The notes under the pieces are model-generated. The model worked only from the letters and a program-made list of their open reading frames with translations. It searched no databases and had not been told where the DNA came from. Below are positions 23,345-31,167 of a DNA stretch of 64,000 nucleotides, piece after piece. Source of the stretch: CAIOYC01 sp965277345 (GTDB lineage: Bacteria; Pseudomonadota; Alphaproteobacteria; Caulobacterales; Caulobacteraceae); assembly GCA_965277345.1 (NCBI GenBank), contig CBDICI010000003.1, positions 597,864 through 661,863 of the forward strand. The letters are read 5' to 3'. The first letter of the stretch is position 1. Each line of letters begins with the position of its first letter. Both the position numbers and the translations under genes were made by a program.

Positions 23345-23490
23345 ACCCGGCGGCCTGTCACTGCCATGCGTTTCCCGTGTTCGGGTGGGGCGTCCTGACC
23401 GGCGCGGGCGGCTTGATCGCGATCAGTGGCCTGACGCTGCTGTGGCTGCTGTGGCGCGCCGAGCGCCTGGCGACGCGAGGCGGGCGATGA
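23341..23490 (+). CDS. 49-residue single-pass membrane protein
   Basis: A short frame overlapping both neighbours by ATGA. Residues 14-38 ('FGWGVLTGAGGLIAISGL' then 'TLLWLLW') form one clear transmembrane helix, and the C-terminus is basic (RAERLATRGGR), so the tail should face the cytoplasm. Three residues near the N-terminus (Cys6, His7, Cys8) could bind a metal or form a disulphide. Function is unknown; small membrane proteins in such operons are sometimes exclusion factors. Confidence 0.55.
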   Translation: MNPAACHCHAFPVFGWGVLTGAGGLIAISGLTLLWLLWRAERLATRGGR

Positions 23491-24170
23491 GCCACGCGCC
23501 GTTCACCCTGAACGACATCCTGGATCTTCGCGCCATCGCCGAATGGCTCGAGGACATGGAGGACTACCTGGTGACGCACCGCTATCCGGACGGCCTGCCG
23601 CCGGCGCCCAAGCCCTTCGCGGACATGCACTCCCTGGTTCGCCGAGCGCGGCGTGAAGCTGCCACCCAACCCCGGGCGGTCGGCCAGCCGGTAGGGGTGA
23701 CGGTGGAGAAGATCGCGGAAGATATTTACGTCGCAGTTGGCTGGGCAAAAGATGATCCCTGGGCAAATGCGGTCGACCGTAGAGATCGTATGGGCATGGC
23801 AGACCCGTTCACCCGGTCGCAGAGACTCTGCATCGATGCCGCCCAGACCGTCCTCTCCCGCCTCGCTCCTTCAGCCGGGGATGTGGGGGAGGCGCTGCGA
23901 CCGGAAGTGCTGGCGTTCGCGCACCTGATGGAAGCGGAACTCAAGGCGAACGATCACAAGCCGGGCTGGAAAACGCGCCACGCCCTGTCCCTGCTGATGC
24001 GGCTGGATGAAGAGAAAGGCGAATTGCGAGATGTCCTCGGCGCCGGGACGCGCAACGGTCTTGAAAACTACCGTCTCCGCGTCGGGTCCGAAGCTGCTGA
24101 CGTAGCCAACTTCGCCATGATGATCGCGGATGTCTGTGGCGCCCTCTCCGCCGCGAAGGGATCAAAATGA
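23487..24170 (+). CDS. MazG-like nucleotide pyrophosphohydrolase domain protein
   Basis: A 227-residue protein starting at ATG 23487. The last 90 residues resemble phage MazG-like hydrolases: 'LMEAELKANDHKPGWK', 'LLMRLDEEKGELRDVL' with the acidic EExxE-type metal site, and 'EAADVANFAMMIADVCGAL' with a second acidic site. Such enzymes hydrolyse (d)NTPs or ppGpp. The first 130 residues ('LDLRAIAEWLEDMEDYL', 'DPWANAVDRRDRMGM') are helical and unknown. It may adjust nucleotide pools or host stress signalling during infection. Confidence 0.7.
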   Translation: MSHAPFTLNDILDLRAIAEWLEDMEDYLVTHRYPDGLPPAPKPFADMHSLVRRARREAATQPRAVGQPVGVTVEKIAEDIYVAVGWAKDDPWANAVDRRDRMGMADPFTRSQRLCIDAAQTVLSRLAPSAGDVGEALRPEVLAFAHLMEAELKANDHKPGWKTRHALSLLMRLDEEKGELRDVLGAGTRNGLENYRLRVGSEAADVANFAMMIADVCGALSAAKGSK

Positions 24171-24346
24171 TTATATTATCGATGCTTTTCCTCGCCTTTA
24201 TGGCAACAACCGTCGCGGGGCTGATCTACACAATAGGCTTTCGTGCGGGCATGCTCAATGCCCGGAAAATCATCACCCATGCCGACCTAAATCGTCGAGA
24301 CGCCGAGAAGGGATCGGAGCCAAGCGCCGAGGGGGCGGGGTCGTGA
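24167..24346 (+). CDS. 59-residue membrane-anchored protein
   Basis: Starts at ATG 24167 inside the stop of the MazG-like gene. Residues 1-24 ('MIILSMLFLAFMATTVAGLI') form a transmembrane or signal-anchor helix; the tail is polar and ends in 'EPSAEGAGS'. The end is encoded by a 31-bp sequence repeated at the end of the next gene. Function unknown. Confidence 0.55.
   Translation: MIILSMLFLAFMATTVAGLIYTIGFRAGMLNARKIITHADLNRRDAEKGSEPSAEGAGS
24316..24346 (+). repeat. 31-bp direct repeat, copy 1
   Basis: Identical to 24561-24591. It encodes the C-terminus 'EPSAEGAGS', the stop, and by the GTGA overlap the GTG start of the following frame. Confidence 0.85.
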
Positions 24347-24591
24347 CAGACGGCGATTATACGCTGGAAGAGGCGAAGCAGTTTCAGACCTTCACCGGCA
24401 ACGATGGCCTAGGAGGGGCTCACGATGCCCTGAACCGTATGCGTCGGGCGTCCTCGCGCGGGACCGGCTGCCACCTGACGCGTGAGATGCTCGAAAGCCT
24501 GTGCGTCACCGCTATAGGCCAGATGTGGATGGAGGATGATCCGCGCATAACCCCCAGCAAGGAGCCAAGCGCCGAGGGGGCGGGGTCGTGA
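24343..24591 (+). CDS. 82-residue unknown phage protein
   Basis: Starts at GTG 24343 in a GTGA overlap. The protein is polar and helical ('TLEEAKQFQTFTGNDGLGGAHDALNRMRR', 'LTREMLESLCVTAIGQMWMEDD') and ends in the same 'EPSAEGAGS' as the previous protein. No family is recognised. The shared tail comes from an exact 31-bp DNA repeat and suggests that gene units were shuffled here by recombination at the repeat. Confidence 0.6.
   Translation: MTDGDYTLEEAKQFQTFTGNDGLGGAHDALNRMRRASSRGTGCHLTREMLESLCVTAIGQMWMEDDPRITPSKEPSAEGAGS
24561..24591 (+). repeat. 31-bp direct repeat, copy 2
   Basis: Second exact copy of 24316-24346. A GTG in its end could start a frame at 24588, but that frame runs out of phase with the better coding frame at 24700. 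Confidence 0.85.
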
Positions 24592-24699
24592 GAACGACAA
24601 GGCCCAGCCACGCTGCCTCGCGCCGGTTTCACAACCTTAACGGTCTATCCTCAGCCAAATCACCTGTTCACATTGAGTCAGGTTGTGAAGGGGTTGGTT

Positions 24700-24993
24700 G
24701 TGGCTTCAGTACCAAATCGTGCGGGCGCAGAGACGCCCTATATCCGCACTCGGCGCTACATCCTGGACATGCTTCGCCAGCTGGCGCGCATGGCCCGGCG
24801 TTCGGGCGACGAGGCGCTCTCCTCGGATATCAACTTCGTCGCCAGTCGGGCGCGCACCTGCAAGGGCTGCAGCACGACGATCAATCCCGACGAAGCTGCG
24901 GTGCATCTGCCCAACCCGGCCGGGCGCGGTGTGACCGGACCCTACCATTTGAGGTGCGTCGGCAAGGCCAAGGCGGAGGCGGCAGAGGCTTAA
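24700..24993 (+). CDS. Small zinc-finger-like protein
   Basis: A 97-residue protein starting at GTG 24700 with AAGGGG six bases upstream. 'TCKGCSTTI' and, about 26 residues later, 'YHLRC' give a C-x2-C ... H-x2-C set that could bind one zinc, as in treble-clef or PARP-type fingers. The first 45 residues are basic and helical ('RTRRYILDMLRQLARMARRSG'). It may bind DNA or act with the DUF5131 protein encoded next. A TTG at 24673 would add nine residues. Confidence 0.66.
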   Translation: MASVPNRAGAETPYIRTRRYILDMLRQLARMARRSGDEALSSDINFVASRARTCKGCSTTINPDEAAVHLPNPAGRGVTGPYHLRCVGKAKAEAAEA

Positions 24994-25038
24994 CCGGCCT
25001 AAGCCAGCCGGGTCGCAAACGCTGTGCGGAGGCCTTCC

Positions 25039-25962
25039 ATGGCTGAGCACAGCTTGATCGAATGGACCGACGCCACCTGGAATCCGATCACGGGCTGCAG
25101 CGTAGTCAGCCCCGGCTGCACTAACTGCTACGCCATGAAGCTGGCCGGCGGGCGCCTGCGCCACCAGCCGAGCCGCGCCGGGCTGACGCTCGCCACCAAG
25201 GCTGGGCCGGTGTGGAACGGCCAAGTCCGCCTCAACGAGGCCGAGCTGCTGAAGCCGCTCAGCTGGCGGCGCCCGCGCAAAATATTCGTCTGCGCCCACG
25301 GCGACCTGTTTCACGAGAGCGTCCCGGACGCCTGGATCGACCGAGTGTTCGCCGTGATGGCGCTCTGCCCAGAGCACACCTTTCAGGTGCTCACGAAGCG
25401 TTCGGCACGGATGCGAGCGTACTCGACTAACAAAGATACCGTCCGCCGGATCATTCACGAGGCTTTCCGACAAGACTGCGAGGCCGGCGCTTGGATGAGC
25501 GCTGATCACGAGATCGCAGGCGAGCCGGTTCTTCCGCTCCCGAACATCTGGCTCGGCGTCTCCGCCGAGGATCAAGACCGCGCCAATGAGCGCGTTCGCG
25601 ATTTGATCGCCACCCCAGCAGCCGTGCGCTTTATCTCCGCAGAGCCGTTGCTTGGACCGCTGGACCTTTGCACGGCCGGCATGAAGATAAACGGCAAGCT
25701 GGACCTTCTGAGCGGTGAGCGCCGGTTTATAGGCTGGGTGATCGTAGGAGGCGAGAGCGGCCCCGGCGCGCGGCCCATGCACCCCGACTGGGCCCGCCAG
25801 ATCCGCGACGACTGCGGCGCCGCGGGCGTGCCCTTCTTCTTCAAGCAATGGGGCGCCTGCAAACCCATGGAGGGCGGCGCCTGGATACGCGGCGGCAAGA
25901 AGGCCGCAGGTCGGCTCTTGGACGGCGTCGAGCACAACGCCATGCCCGCGGCGACGCGATAG
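25039..25962 (+). CDS. DUF5131 (phage Gp37/Gp68) family protein, three-Cys motif
   Basis: A 307-residue protein starting at ATG 25039 behind GGAGG. The N-terminal 'SLIEWTDATWNPITGCSVVSPGCTNCYAMKLAGG' holds the family's conserved cysteines (C...C-x2-C), a layout like radical-SAM iron-sulphur sites. Later family landmarks are 'FVCAHGDLFHE', 'FQVLTKR', 'PNIWLGVSAEDQ', 'RFISAEPLLGPLDL', 'VIVGGESGPGARP' and 'VPFFFKQWG'. The biochemical role of the family is not settled. It is common in prophages and mobile elements. The usual TcmP partner gene is not seen next to it. Confidence 0.88.
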   Translation: MAEHSLIEWTDATWNPITGCSVVSPGCTNCYAMKLAGGRLRHQPSRAGLTLATKAGPVWNGQVRLNEAELLKPLSWRRPRKIFVCAHGDLFHESVPDAWIDRVFAVMALCPEHTFQVLTKRSARMRAYSTNKDTVRRIIHEAFRQDCEAGAWMSADHEIAGEPVLPLPNIWLGVSAEDQDRANERVRDLIATPAAVRFISAEPLLGPLDLCTAGMKINGKLDLLSGERRFIGWVIVGGESGPGARPMHPDWARQIRDDCGAAGVPFFFKQWGACKPMEGGAWIRGGKKAAGRLLDGVEHNAMPAATR

Positions 25963-25965
25963 ACC

Positions 25966-26106
25966 ATGGCCGCCGCCGTACAGCAGCGGGTCGATGACGA
26001 TGAGGAGCTCGAAGCCGAGATCCTGCGTATCGTCGAGGCCCTTGCGGCGGCGGCCGTGGATGAGGACTATGCGCGCCTTGAAGCCGAGCAGCTGCAGGAC
26101 CGCTGA
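25966..26106 (+). CDS. 46-residue acidic protein coupled to the integrase
   Basis: A short frame from ATG 25966 to TGA 26104-26106; the stop overlaps the integrase ATG (TGATG), so the two are translationally coupled. The protein is strongly acidic and helical ('RVDDDEELEAEILRIVEALAAAAV', then 'LEAEQLQDR') and could form a coiled coil. No family is recognised. Its coupling makes an integrase partner, such as a directionality factor or modulator, a reasonable guess only. Confidence 0.55.
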   Translation: MAAAVQQRVDDDEELEAEILRIVEALAAAAVDEDYARLEAEQLQDR

Positions 26107-27710
26107 TGCGCGTCGCCATCTATGCCCGCTATTCGTCCGAACGGCAGAACGAACGGTCGATCGAGGACCAGGTGGCCGTCTGCACGCGCCACGCCGAGGC
26201 CCAGGGCTGGCCCGTCGTCGGCGCCTTCATGGACGCCGCCATCTCCGGCGCCGCAATGGTCAACCGGCCGGGGCTGCTATCGGCCTTAGCGGCGGCCGAA
26301 CGCGGCGACTTCGACGCCCTGCTGTGCGAGGACGAGGACCGCATCGCCCGCAGCCTCGAGCACCTGGCCCACGTGGTCAACCGGCTTAACCACGCCGGCG
26401 CCCGCCTCGCCACCACCACCAACGCCCGGGTCGAGACCCTACACGTGGCGTTCAAGGGCCTGATCGCCGAGGACTATCTGCGCAACCTTTCGGCCAAGAC
26501 CGCGCGCGGCATGCGCTCGAACGCTGAGAAGGGCCTGGCCACCGGCTCGCGCCTGTATGGCTACCGTAGCCAGCCCGGCGGCGGCATGGAGATCGTCGAC
26601 GCCGAGGCCGAGGTGATCCGCAGGATCTTCGACCTGTACGGCGCCGGGCAAAGCCCGCGCGCCATCGCGGCCGCCCTGAACGCCGAGCACATCCCCTCGC
26701 CCCACGGCGGGCATTGGAACGCGTCTAGCATCAACGGGTCGCGCCAGCGCCGCAACGGCATCCTGCAAAGCGATATCTACGCCGGCGAGAAGGTCTGGAA
26801 TCGCTGGGACATGCGCAAGGACCCCATGACCGGCCGGCGCGTCGCTCTCATCAAGCCCGAGGGCGAATGGAAGCGCACGCCCGTGCCTCACCTGCGGATC
26901 GTCTCCGACCTCGCCTGGCGCACCGCCCAGGCGCGCAAGCGCGCCTACGCGGACATCGCGCCGCATCATCAGCACCGCCGGCCGGCGTCACTGCTGTCCG
27001 GGCTGATCAAGTGCGGCCTGTGCGGCGCAAGCTACACCGCCGCCCACGGCGCGCGACTGCGTTGCTCGTCCCGCATGGAGCGGGGGGACGGCGCGTGCTC
27101 GAACCGCCGGACGATCGTGCGCGCCGAGATCGAACGGCGCGTGCTGGAGACTCTGCGCAACAAGCTCTTGAGCCCCGCCGCCATCCGCGCCTACGTCCGC
27201 GCCTACCATCGCCTTTGGGAAGCGCGGAAGGGCCGTGCTGCGGCCGACCGGTCGCCGCTCGAGAAACGTCTGGCCGAGCTCGTCCGCCGCATCGACCGCA
27301 GCGTCGAGGCGATCCTGGAAGGCGTGGCGACGCCGGCGCTCAAGGCGCGGCTCATGGAAATGGAGGGGGAGAAGGCGGACATCGAGTCCAGACTCGCCGT
27401 CATGGACGCCGCGAAGACGCCAATCGACCTGCACCCTGCGGCGGCCGAGGGCTACGCCGGCAAGGTCGAGCAGCTGCAGGCGATGCTGGCCAGCCCTTCG
27501 GCCGGCCAAGCGCCCGCGGACCTAGTGAACGCCATCCGAGATCTGATCGAACGCGTAGTGGTGACGCCGCAATCGAACGACCGCGCCGCGCCGATCAAGG
27601 TCGAACTCCACGGGCGCATCGCTCAATTCGTCCAGGGCTACAACGACGCGAACCCGCACGAAAGTATGAGCAAGGTGGTGGCTGGAGGCAGGATCGAACT
27701 GCCGACCTGA
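26106..27710 (+). CDS. Large serine recombinase (phage integrase)
   Basis: A 534-residue site-specific recombinase. The resolvase domain (1-150) begins 'MRVAIYARYSSERQNERS' with catalytic Ser10 and has 'DALLCEDEDRIARS'. The recombinase domain (about 160-290) contains 'YGYRSQPGG' and 'IFDLYGAGQSPRAIAAALN'. The zinc ribbon (about 300-345) has 'CGLCGASY' and 'GACSNRR'. A helical coiled-coil section follows. The gene ends inside the neighbouring tRNA: its last 11 codons ('VVAGGRIELPT') are antisense to the tRNA 3' half. The C-terminus is therefore probably set by the attachment site. Confidence 0.93.
   Translation: MRVAIYARYSSERQNERSIEDQVAVCTRHAEAQGWPVVGAFMDAAISGAAMVNRPGLLSALAAAERGDFDALLCEDEDRIARSLEHLAHVVNRLNHAGARLATTTNARVETLHVAFKGLIAEDYLRNLSAKTARGMRSNAEKGLATGSRLYGYRSQPGGGMEIVDAEAEVIRRIFDLYGAGQSPRAIAAALNAEHIPSPHGGHWNASSINGSRQRRNGILQSDIYAGEKVWNRWDMRKDPMTGRRVALIKPEGEWKRTPVPHLRIVSDLAWRTAQARKRAYADIAPHHQHRRPASLLSGLIKCGLCGASYTAAHGARLRCSSRMERGDGACSNRRTIVRAEIERRVLETLRNKLLSPAAIRAYVRAYHRLWEARKGRAAADRSPLEKRLAELVRRIDRSVEAILEGVATPALKARLMEMEGEKADIESRLAVMDAAKTPIDLHPAAAEGYAGKVEQLQAMLASPSAGQAPADLVNAIRDLIERVVVTPQSNDRAAPIKVELHGRIAQFVQGYNDANPHESMSKVVAGGRIELPT
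27676..27710. other. Candidate attachment site (right junction) in the tRNA 3' end
   Basis: The phage integrase frame runs into the acceptor and T-arm part of the tRNA. Everything to the left is phage and everything to the right is chromosomal, so the crossover core should lie within or near these bases. The other att copy would be outside the window on the left, so the exact core cannot be defined. Confidence 0.55.
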
Positions 27711-27752
27711 GGGTTATGAATCCTCCGCTCTAACCATCTGAGCTACCCAGCC
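27676..27752 (-). tRNA. tRNA with CAT anticodon (tRNA-Met most likely)
   Basis: A 77-base tRNA: acceptor GGCTGGG pairs with TCCAGCC, D-arm GCTC/GAGC, anticodon loop TTCATAA, T-stem GGCAG/CTGCC with loop TTCGATC, and an encoded CCA end at 27676-27678. The anticodon CAT fits elongator tRNA-Met; an Ile2 tRNA cannot be excluded from sequence alone. One A-C mismatch sits at the loop-closing pair of the anticodon stem. The 3' half overlaps the integrase end. Confidence 0.92.
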
Positions 27753-27802
27753 GGGCCACGTCTTCCGCCGCCGCAGTCCTGCGGGGCGTCGGCGAGCGGC
27801 GG

Positions 27803-27831
27803 GGTATAGCCGAACCTTTCCCGGCCCTCAA
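27803..27831 (-). promoter_or_regulatory. Promoter of the tRNA gene
   Basis: On the minus strand: -35 TTGAGG (27831-27826), 17 bp, -10 TATACC (27808-27803), about 50 bases before the tRNA. The same two hexamers with the same spacing occur in the hicA promoter at 14799-14827. Confidence 0.6.
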
Positions 27832-27871
27832 GCGCCTTGGGTGCGGGCGGTTCATGCGCTAGGCAGGCGCC

Positions 27872-29593
27872 ATGTGCGGCATAGCGGGCATCATCGGCGC
27901 CACCGACCTCGACGGGGCCGAACGGGACGTGCGCCGCATGATCGGGAGCATCGCGCACCGCGGGCCCGACGGCATCCGGGTGGAGCGGGTGGGGAACGCC
28001 GTGCTGGCCCACGCCCGGCTGTCGATCATCGACCTGGAGGGCGGCTGGCAGCCGCTGCACGCCGCCGGGTCCACCGTGGTCGGCAATGGCGAAATCTACA
28101 ACTATCTCGAACTGATCGAAGAGTTCGGGTTGCAGGACAAGCTGACCACCGGTTCGGATTTCGAGCCCCTGCTGCACCTCTATGCGCTGGAGGGCGAGAA
28201 GGCGTTCGCGCGCCTTCGAGGCATGTACGCCTTCTGCCTGATCGGCGCCGACGGCCGCGCCTGGCTGGTGCGCGACCCGTTCGGGATCAAGCCGCTGTAT
28301 GTTTGCGAGATGCGTGACGGCATCGCGTTCGCCTCAGAACCGCGCGCCCTTTCGCCGGAAAAGGACGCCGAGGTGTCGGCGCAAGCGGCGAACGAACTGC
28401 TGGCGCTGAATTACACCTTGAAAACGCGGTCGCTCTATCCGGGCCTTGAGCGCATCGCGCCGGTCGCAATCCACCAAGTGCGGACTGGCGAGCGTATTTT
28501 GCATCCCTCTCGCCCTGCCCTTTCCCATTCCGCCGGGATGAGCGGGGAGGAGGATCCGCTGCGCGAACTGGATCGCGTGCTGGAGGACAGCCTGCGCGTG
28601 CACCAGCGCTCGGACGTGCCCTACGGCCTGTTCCTCTCCGGCGGGATCGATTCCACCGCCATCGCCACCTTGATGGCGCGGCTGAATCAGCGGCCGGTGA
28701 TCGCCTACACCTGCGGCTGGGAAGGAACCGAGACCCACGACGAGCGCAGCGCCGCCGAGAAGATCGCCCGCGCCCTGAACCTCGACTGGCGCGAGACCAC
28801 CTTCACCGAGGCGGACTTCTGGCGCATCGCACCCGAGGTCGCCTGGGCGCTGGACGATCCCACCACCGACTTCGCCTGCTTGCCCACCTACAAGCTGGCC
28901 GAGGCCGCCAAGGGCGCGATGACCGTGGTGCTGTCCGGCGAGGGGGGCGACGAACTGTTCGGCGGCTACGGCCGTTATCGTCGCGCGCTTCGGCCTGGAT
29001 GGCTCGGCGGCCGCCCCGCCCAACCGCAGGTGGACGCGCCCTTCCTGAAGGACGGCGGCGCGGGCGCCCTCGACCGCTGGCGGGAAGCGGCCGGACGGGC
29101 GGGCGGCGACACCCCGCTCCAACGCGCACAGCGGGCCGACATCGCCACCTGGCTGCCGGGCGACCTGCTGCTCAAGCTCGACCGCTGTCTGATGGCGCAT
29201 GGGCTGGAGGGGCGCACGCCCTTCCTCGACCGGGAGGTGGCGGCCTTCGCCTTCGCCCTGCCGGATCGGATGAAGGTGCGCGGGCGGCACGGCAAGTGGA
29301 TTCTGCGCCAGTGGCTGGAGCGGCACTGCCCCGCCGCCCGGCCCTGGGCGCGCAAGCAGGGCTTCACCGTGCCGGTGGCCGGCTTCATTGCGCCCCGCGC
29401 CGCCAGCCTCGCCCGCACGATCCCTGCGCACGAAGGCGTTCGTCAGGTGTGCGATCCGGCGGCGGTGCGCGCGGTCTTCACCGACGAGACCCAGGCGCAC
29501 AATCGCTGGCCGCTCCTGTTCTACGCCCTGTGGTGGTCGATCCATATCAGCGGCATGGCGCGGAACGAGGCGCTGGACGCGCTACTGAGCTAA
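27872..29593 (+). CDS. asnB: Asparagine synthetase, glutamine-hydrolysing
   Basis: A 573-residue enzyme that makes asparagine from aspartate, glutamine and ATP. The N-terminal glutaminase domain starts 'MCGIAGIIG' with catalytic Cys2 after Met removal, then 'IAHRGPDGIRVE' and 'NGEIYNYLEL'. The synthetase domain has the PP-loop 'LFLSGGIDSTA' around residue 252, 'LSGEGGDELFGGYGRY' and 'EGRTPFLDREV'. The length is slightly above E. coli AsnB (554). It is the first chromosomal gene after the prophage junction and is convergent with proC across palindromic repeats. Confidence 0.95.
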   Translation: MCGIAGIIGATDLDGAERDVRRMIGSIAHRGPDGIRVERVGNAVLAHARLSIIDLEGGWQPLHAAGSTVVGNGEIYNYLELIEEFGLQDKLTTGSDFEPLLHLYALEGEKAFARLRGMYAFCLIGADGRAWLVRDPFGIKPLYVCEMRDGIAFASEPRALSPEKDAEVSAQAANELLALNYTLKTRSLYPGLERIAPVAIHQVRTGERILHPSRPALSHSAGMSGEEDPLRELDRVLEDSLRVHQRSDVPYGLFLSGGIDSTAIATLMARLNQRPVIAYTCGWEGTETHDERSAAEKIARALNLDWRETTFTEADFWRIAPEVAWALDDPTTDFACLPTYKLAEAAKGAMTVVLSGEGGDELFGGYGRYRRALRPGWLGGRPAQPQVDAPFLKDGGAGALDRWREAAGRAGGDTPLQRAQRADIATWLPGDLLLKLDRCLMAHGLEGRTPFLDREVAAFAFALPDRMKVRGRHGKWILRQWLERHCPAARPWARKQGFTVPVAGFIAPRAASLARTIPAHEGVRQVCDPAAVRAVFTDETQAHNRWPLLFYALWWSIHISGMARNEALDALLS

Positions 29594-29594
29594 G

Positions 29595-29718
29595 CCCTCT
29601 CCCCTTGGGGAGAGGGTTGGGTGAGGGGGCCGGTGCGGTGCGTTTTCAATATGACCGCGTCGCTCTCACCCTCCCATCGCCCGCGACGGTCCCGCCCTCT
29701 CCCGCGAGCGGGAGAGGG
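29595..29718. repeat. Paired palindromes between convergent asnB and proC
   Basis: Two hairpins: CCCTCTCCCC/GGGGAGAGGG (29595-29616, 2-base loop) and CCCTCTCCCGC/GCGGGAGAGGG (29695-29718). They probably form a bidirectional terminator or a REP-like element. Similar words occur at 45517-45607. Confidence 0.75.
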
Positions 29719-29724
29719 TTATGC

Positions 29725-30519
29725 TTAGCCCAGCGCTTTCGATCGCTTCACGGCGGCGGCGACCGCGGTGCGCATCAGCGGCTCCAGCCCCTCCTCGCCC
29801 ATCAGCACCTCCAGCGCCGCCGCCGTCGTGCCGCCGGGCGAGGTGACCTGGCGGCGCAGGTCCGCAGGCTCGCCGCCCGATTGGGCCATCAGCGCCGCCG
29901 CGCCCTGAACCGTGGTGCGGGCGAGGGCGGCGGCGTGGTCCGGCGCTAACCCGGCGCTGACGCCCGCCGCCTCCAGCGCCTCCACAAAGGCGTAGAGATA
30001 GGCCGGGCCGGAGCCGGAGACCGCGGTGGCCGCGTCCATCAGGCCTTCATCGTCGAGATCGACGACCCGCGCGACCGGCGCGAACAGGGCGTGGGCGACG
30101 GCGCGGGCGCGGCGCTCGGAGGCGAAGACAGACGCTGCACCCTGGCTGATGGCGACGGCGGTGGTGGGCATCACCCGCGCCACCCGCCGTCCACCGAACA
30201 CCCGCGCCAGGTCGGCGCAGCGCACCCCCGCGGCGATGGAGACGATCACGGCGTCGGCCGCAAGCGCACCGGACAGTTCGGCGGCCGCCTCGCGCCACAG
30301 CTGCGGCTTGACGGCCAGCACGGCGGTTCTGGCGGCGGAGCGATCGGGGGCCAGGCTCGACCCGCGCGCCGCCGCCCGCGCGGCGGCCTCACCGGGGTGG
30401 GGATCGGCGATGCCGATATCTCCCGGCGGGAAGGCGTTCGTCATCGCCCATCCGTCCAGCAACGCCCCGCCCATGCGGCCCGCGCCGACAAGAAGGATGG
30501 GGGTGATCGGAGCGTTCAT
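29725..30519 (-). CDS. proC: Pyrroline-5-carboxylate reductase
   Basis: A 264-residue NADPH-dependent enzyme for the last step of proline synthesis. The N-terminal Rossmann loop 'ILLVGAGRMGGALLDGW' is at 8-24; 'VLAVKPQ' and 'RVARVMPTTAVAISQGAASVF' follow. The C-terminal signature 'ATAVSGSGPAYLYAFVEAL' and 'RRQVTSPGGTTAAALEVL' is diagnostic. The length is normal. It is transcribed with the YbjN-domain and ubiK genes upstream on the minus strand. Confidence 0.96.
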   Translation of the reverse strand: MNAPITPILLVGAGRMGGALLDGWAMTNAFPPGDIGIADPHPGEAAARAAARGSSLAPDRSAARTAVLAVKPQLWREAAAELSGALAADAVIVSIAAGVRCADLARVFGGRRVARVMPTTAVAISQGAASVFASERRARAVAHALFAPVARVVDLDDEGLMDAATAVSGSGPAYLYAFVEALEAAGVSAGLAPDHAAALARTTVQGAAALMAQSGGEPADLRRQVTSPGGTTAAALEVLMGEEGLEPLMRTAVAAAVKRSKALG

Positions 30520-30571
30520 GCGCCTTGCCTTCCCTGTTAGCTCGGAAAGCGCGCAGCGTTCCTCCGTGACG

Positions 30572-31072
30572 CTAGGCTTGCCCCACCGTCTCGAACATGC
30601 AGGCGGCCATGGCGTCGGCGGGGGCCTTGCCCTTCAGCATGAAGTCGAAGGCCGGATAGAACCGGTCCGCCGCCTCCACCGCCGCGTCGATCATGGACGC
30701 GGCCTGGGCCAGGGTCGGACGATCGCCGGTCTGCAGCGCCATGGCGTGTCGGAACACGATCTCGCCATCCTCGGCCCAGACCTCGAAATGGCCGAGCCAG
30801 ACGCGCTGGTTGATCAAGCTGACCAGCTCATAGGCCGGCGCCCGCACCTTCTTGGTCACCCGCACGTCGAGCGACAGGCAGAGTTGCAGGCAGTCGGCCT
30901 CCGGCCGCCAGGCGAACCAAAGCTCGTAATCCTTCCAGTCGCCGGTGAGGGCGAAGGCGAGATCGCCGTCGTCGGTGCGGTCGAAGTCCAGGTTTTCGGC
31001 CGTGAGCACATGTTCGACTACATCGAGGGGATCGATGCCGAGATCGACGTCTTCCGGCTGGGGGGTGTCCAT
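30572..31072 (-). CDS. YbjN domain-containing protein
   Basis: A 166-residue cytosolic protein of the YbjN family. The start at ATG 31072 gives 'MDTPQPEDVDLGIDPLDVVEHVL'. The core 'RTDDGDLAFALTGDWKDYELWFAWRPEADCLQLCLSLD' and 'LINQRVWLGHFEVWAEDGEIVFRHAMAL' matches YbjN proteins, thought to have a type III secretion chaperone-like fold. Function in alphaproteobacteria is unclear. It commonly sits beside proC and ubiK, as here. Confidence 0.85.
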   Translation of the reverse strand: MDTPQPEDVDLGIDPLDVVEHVLTAENLDFDRTDDGDLAFALTGDWKDYELWFAWRPEADCLQLCLSLDVRVTKKVRAPAYELVSLINQRVWLGHFEVWAEDGEIVFRHAMALQTGDRPTLAQAASMIDAAVEAADRFYPAFDFMLKGKAPADAMAACMFETVGQA

Positions 31073-31167
31073 ACGCGACGTTCCCTCGGGCGAACGGGGC
31101 TGCGCGGGAGACGCATCCTCGACTCGGGCCCGGTACAATGGAGCCTACTGGCTAAAGGTGAGTCTGC

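Larger units (their letters stand above)
1..27710. mobile_element. Lambda-like prophage, right-hand part
   Basis: Contiguous phage genes fill this stretch: a lambda-order head module, a replication module, a CI/Cro-like switch, an accessory operon and a serine integrase. The integrase ends inside the 3' part of a tRNA gene, which marks the right boundary near 27676-27710. The left boundary and the tail and lysis genes lie outside the window. The genes are mostly intact with overlapping stops and starts, so the element could be functional. From asnB (27872) onward the genes are housekeeping. Confidence 0.93.

Noticed and set aside
24588..25046. Frame starting at the second 31-bp repeat GTG
   Set aside because: It is out of phase with the cysteine-bearing frame 24700-24993, which has a ribosome site and better codon use.
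24706..25935. Long minus-strand open frame opposite the DUF5131 gene
   Set aside because: It is the antisense shadow of a well-supported plus-strand gene in GC-rich DNA; no domain and no ribosome site.
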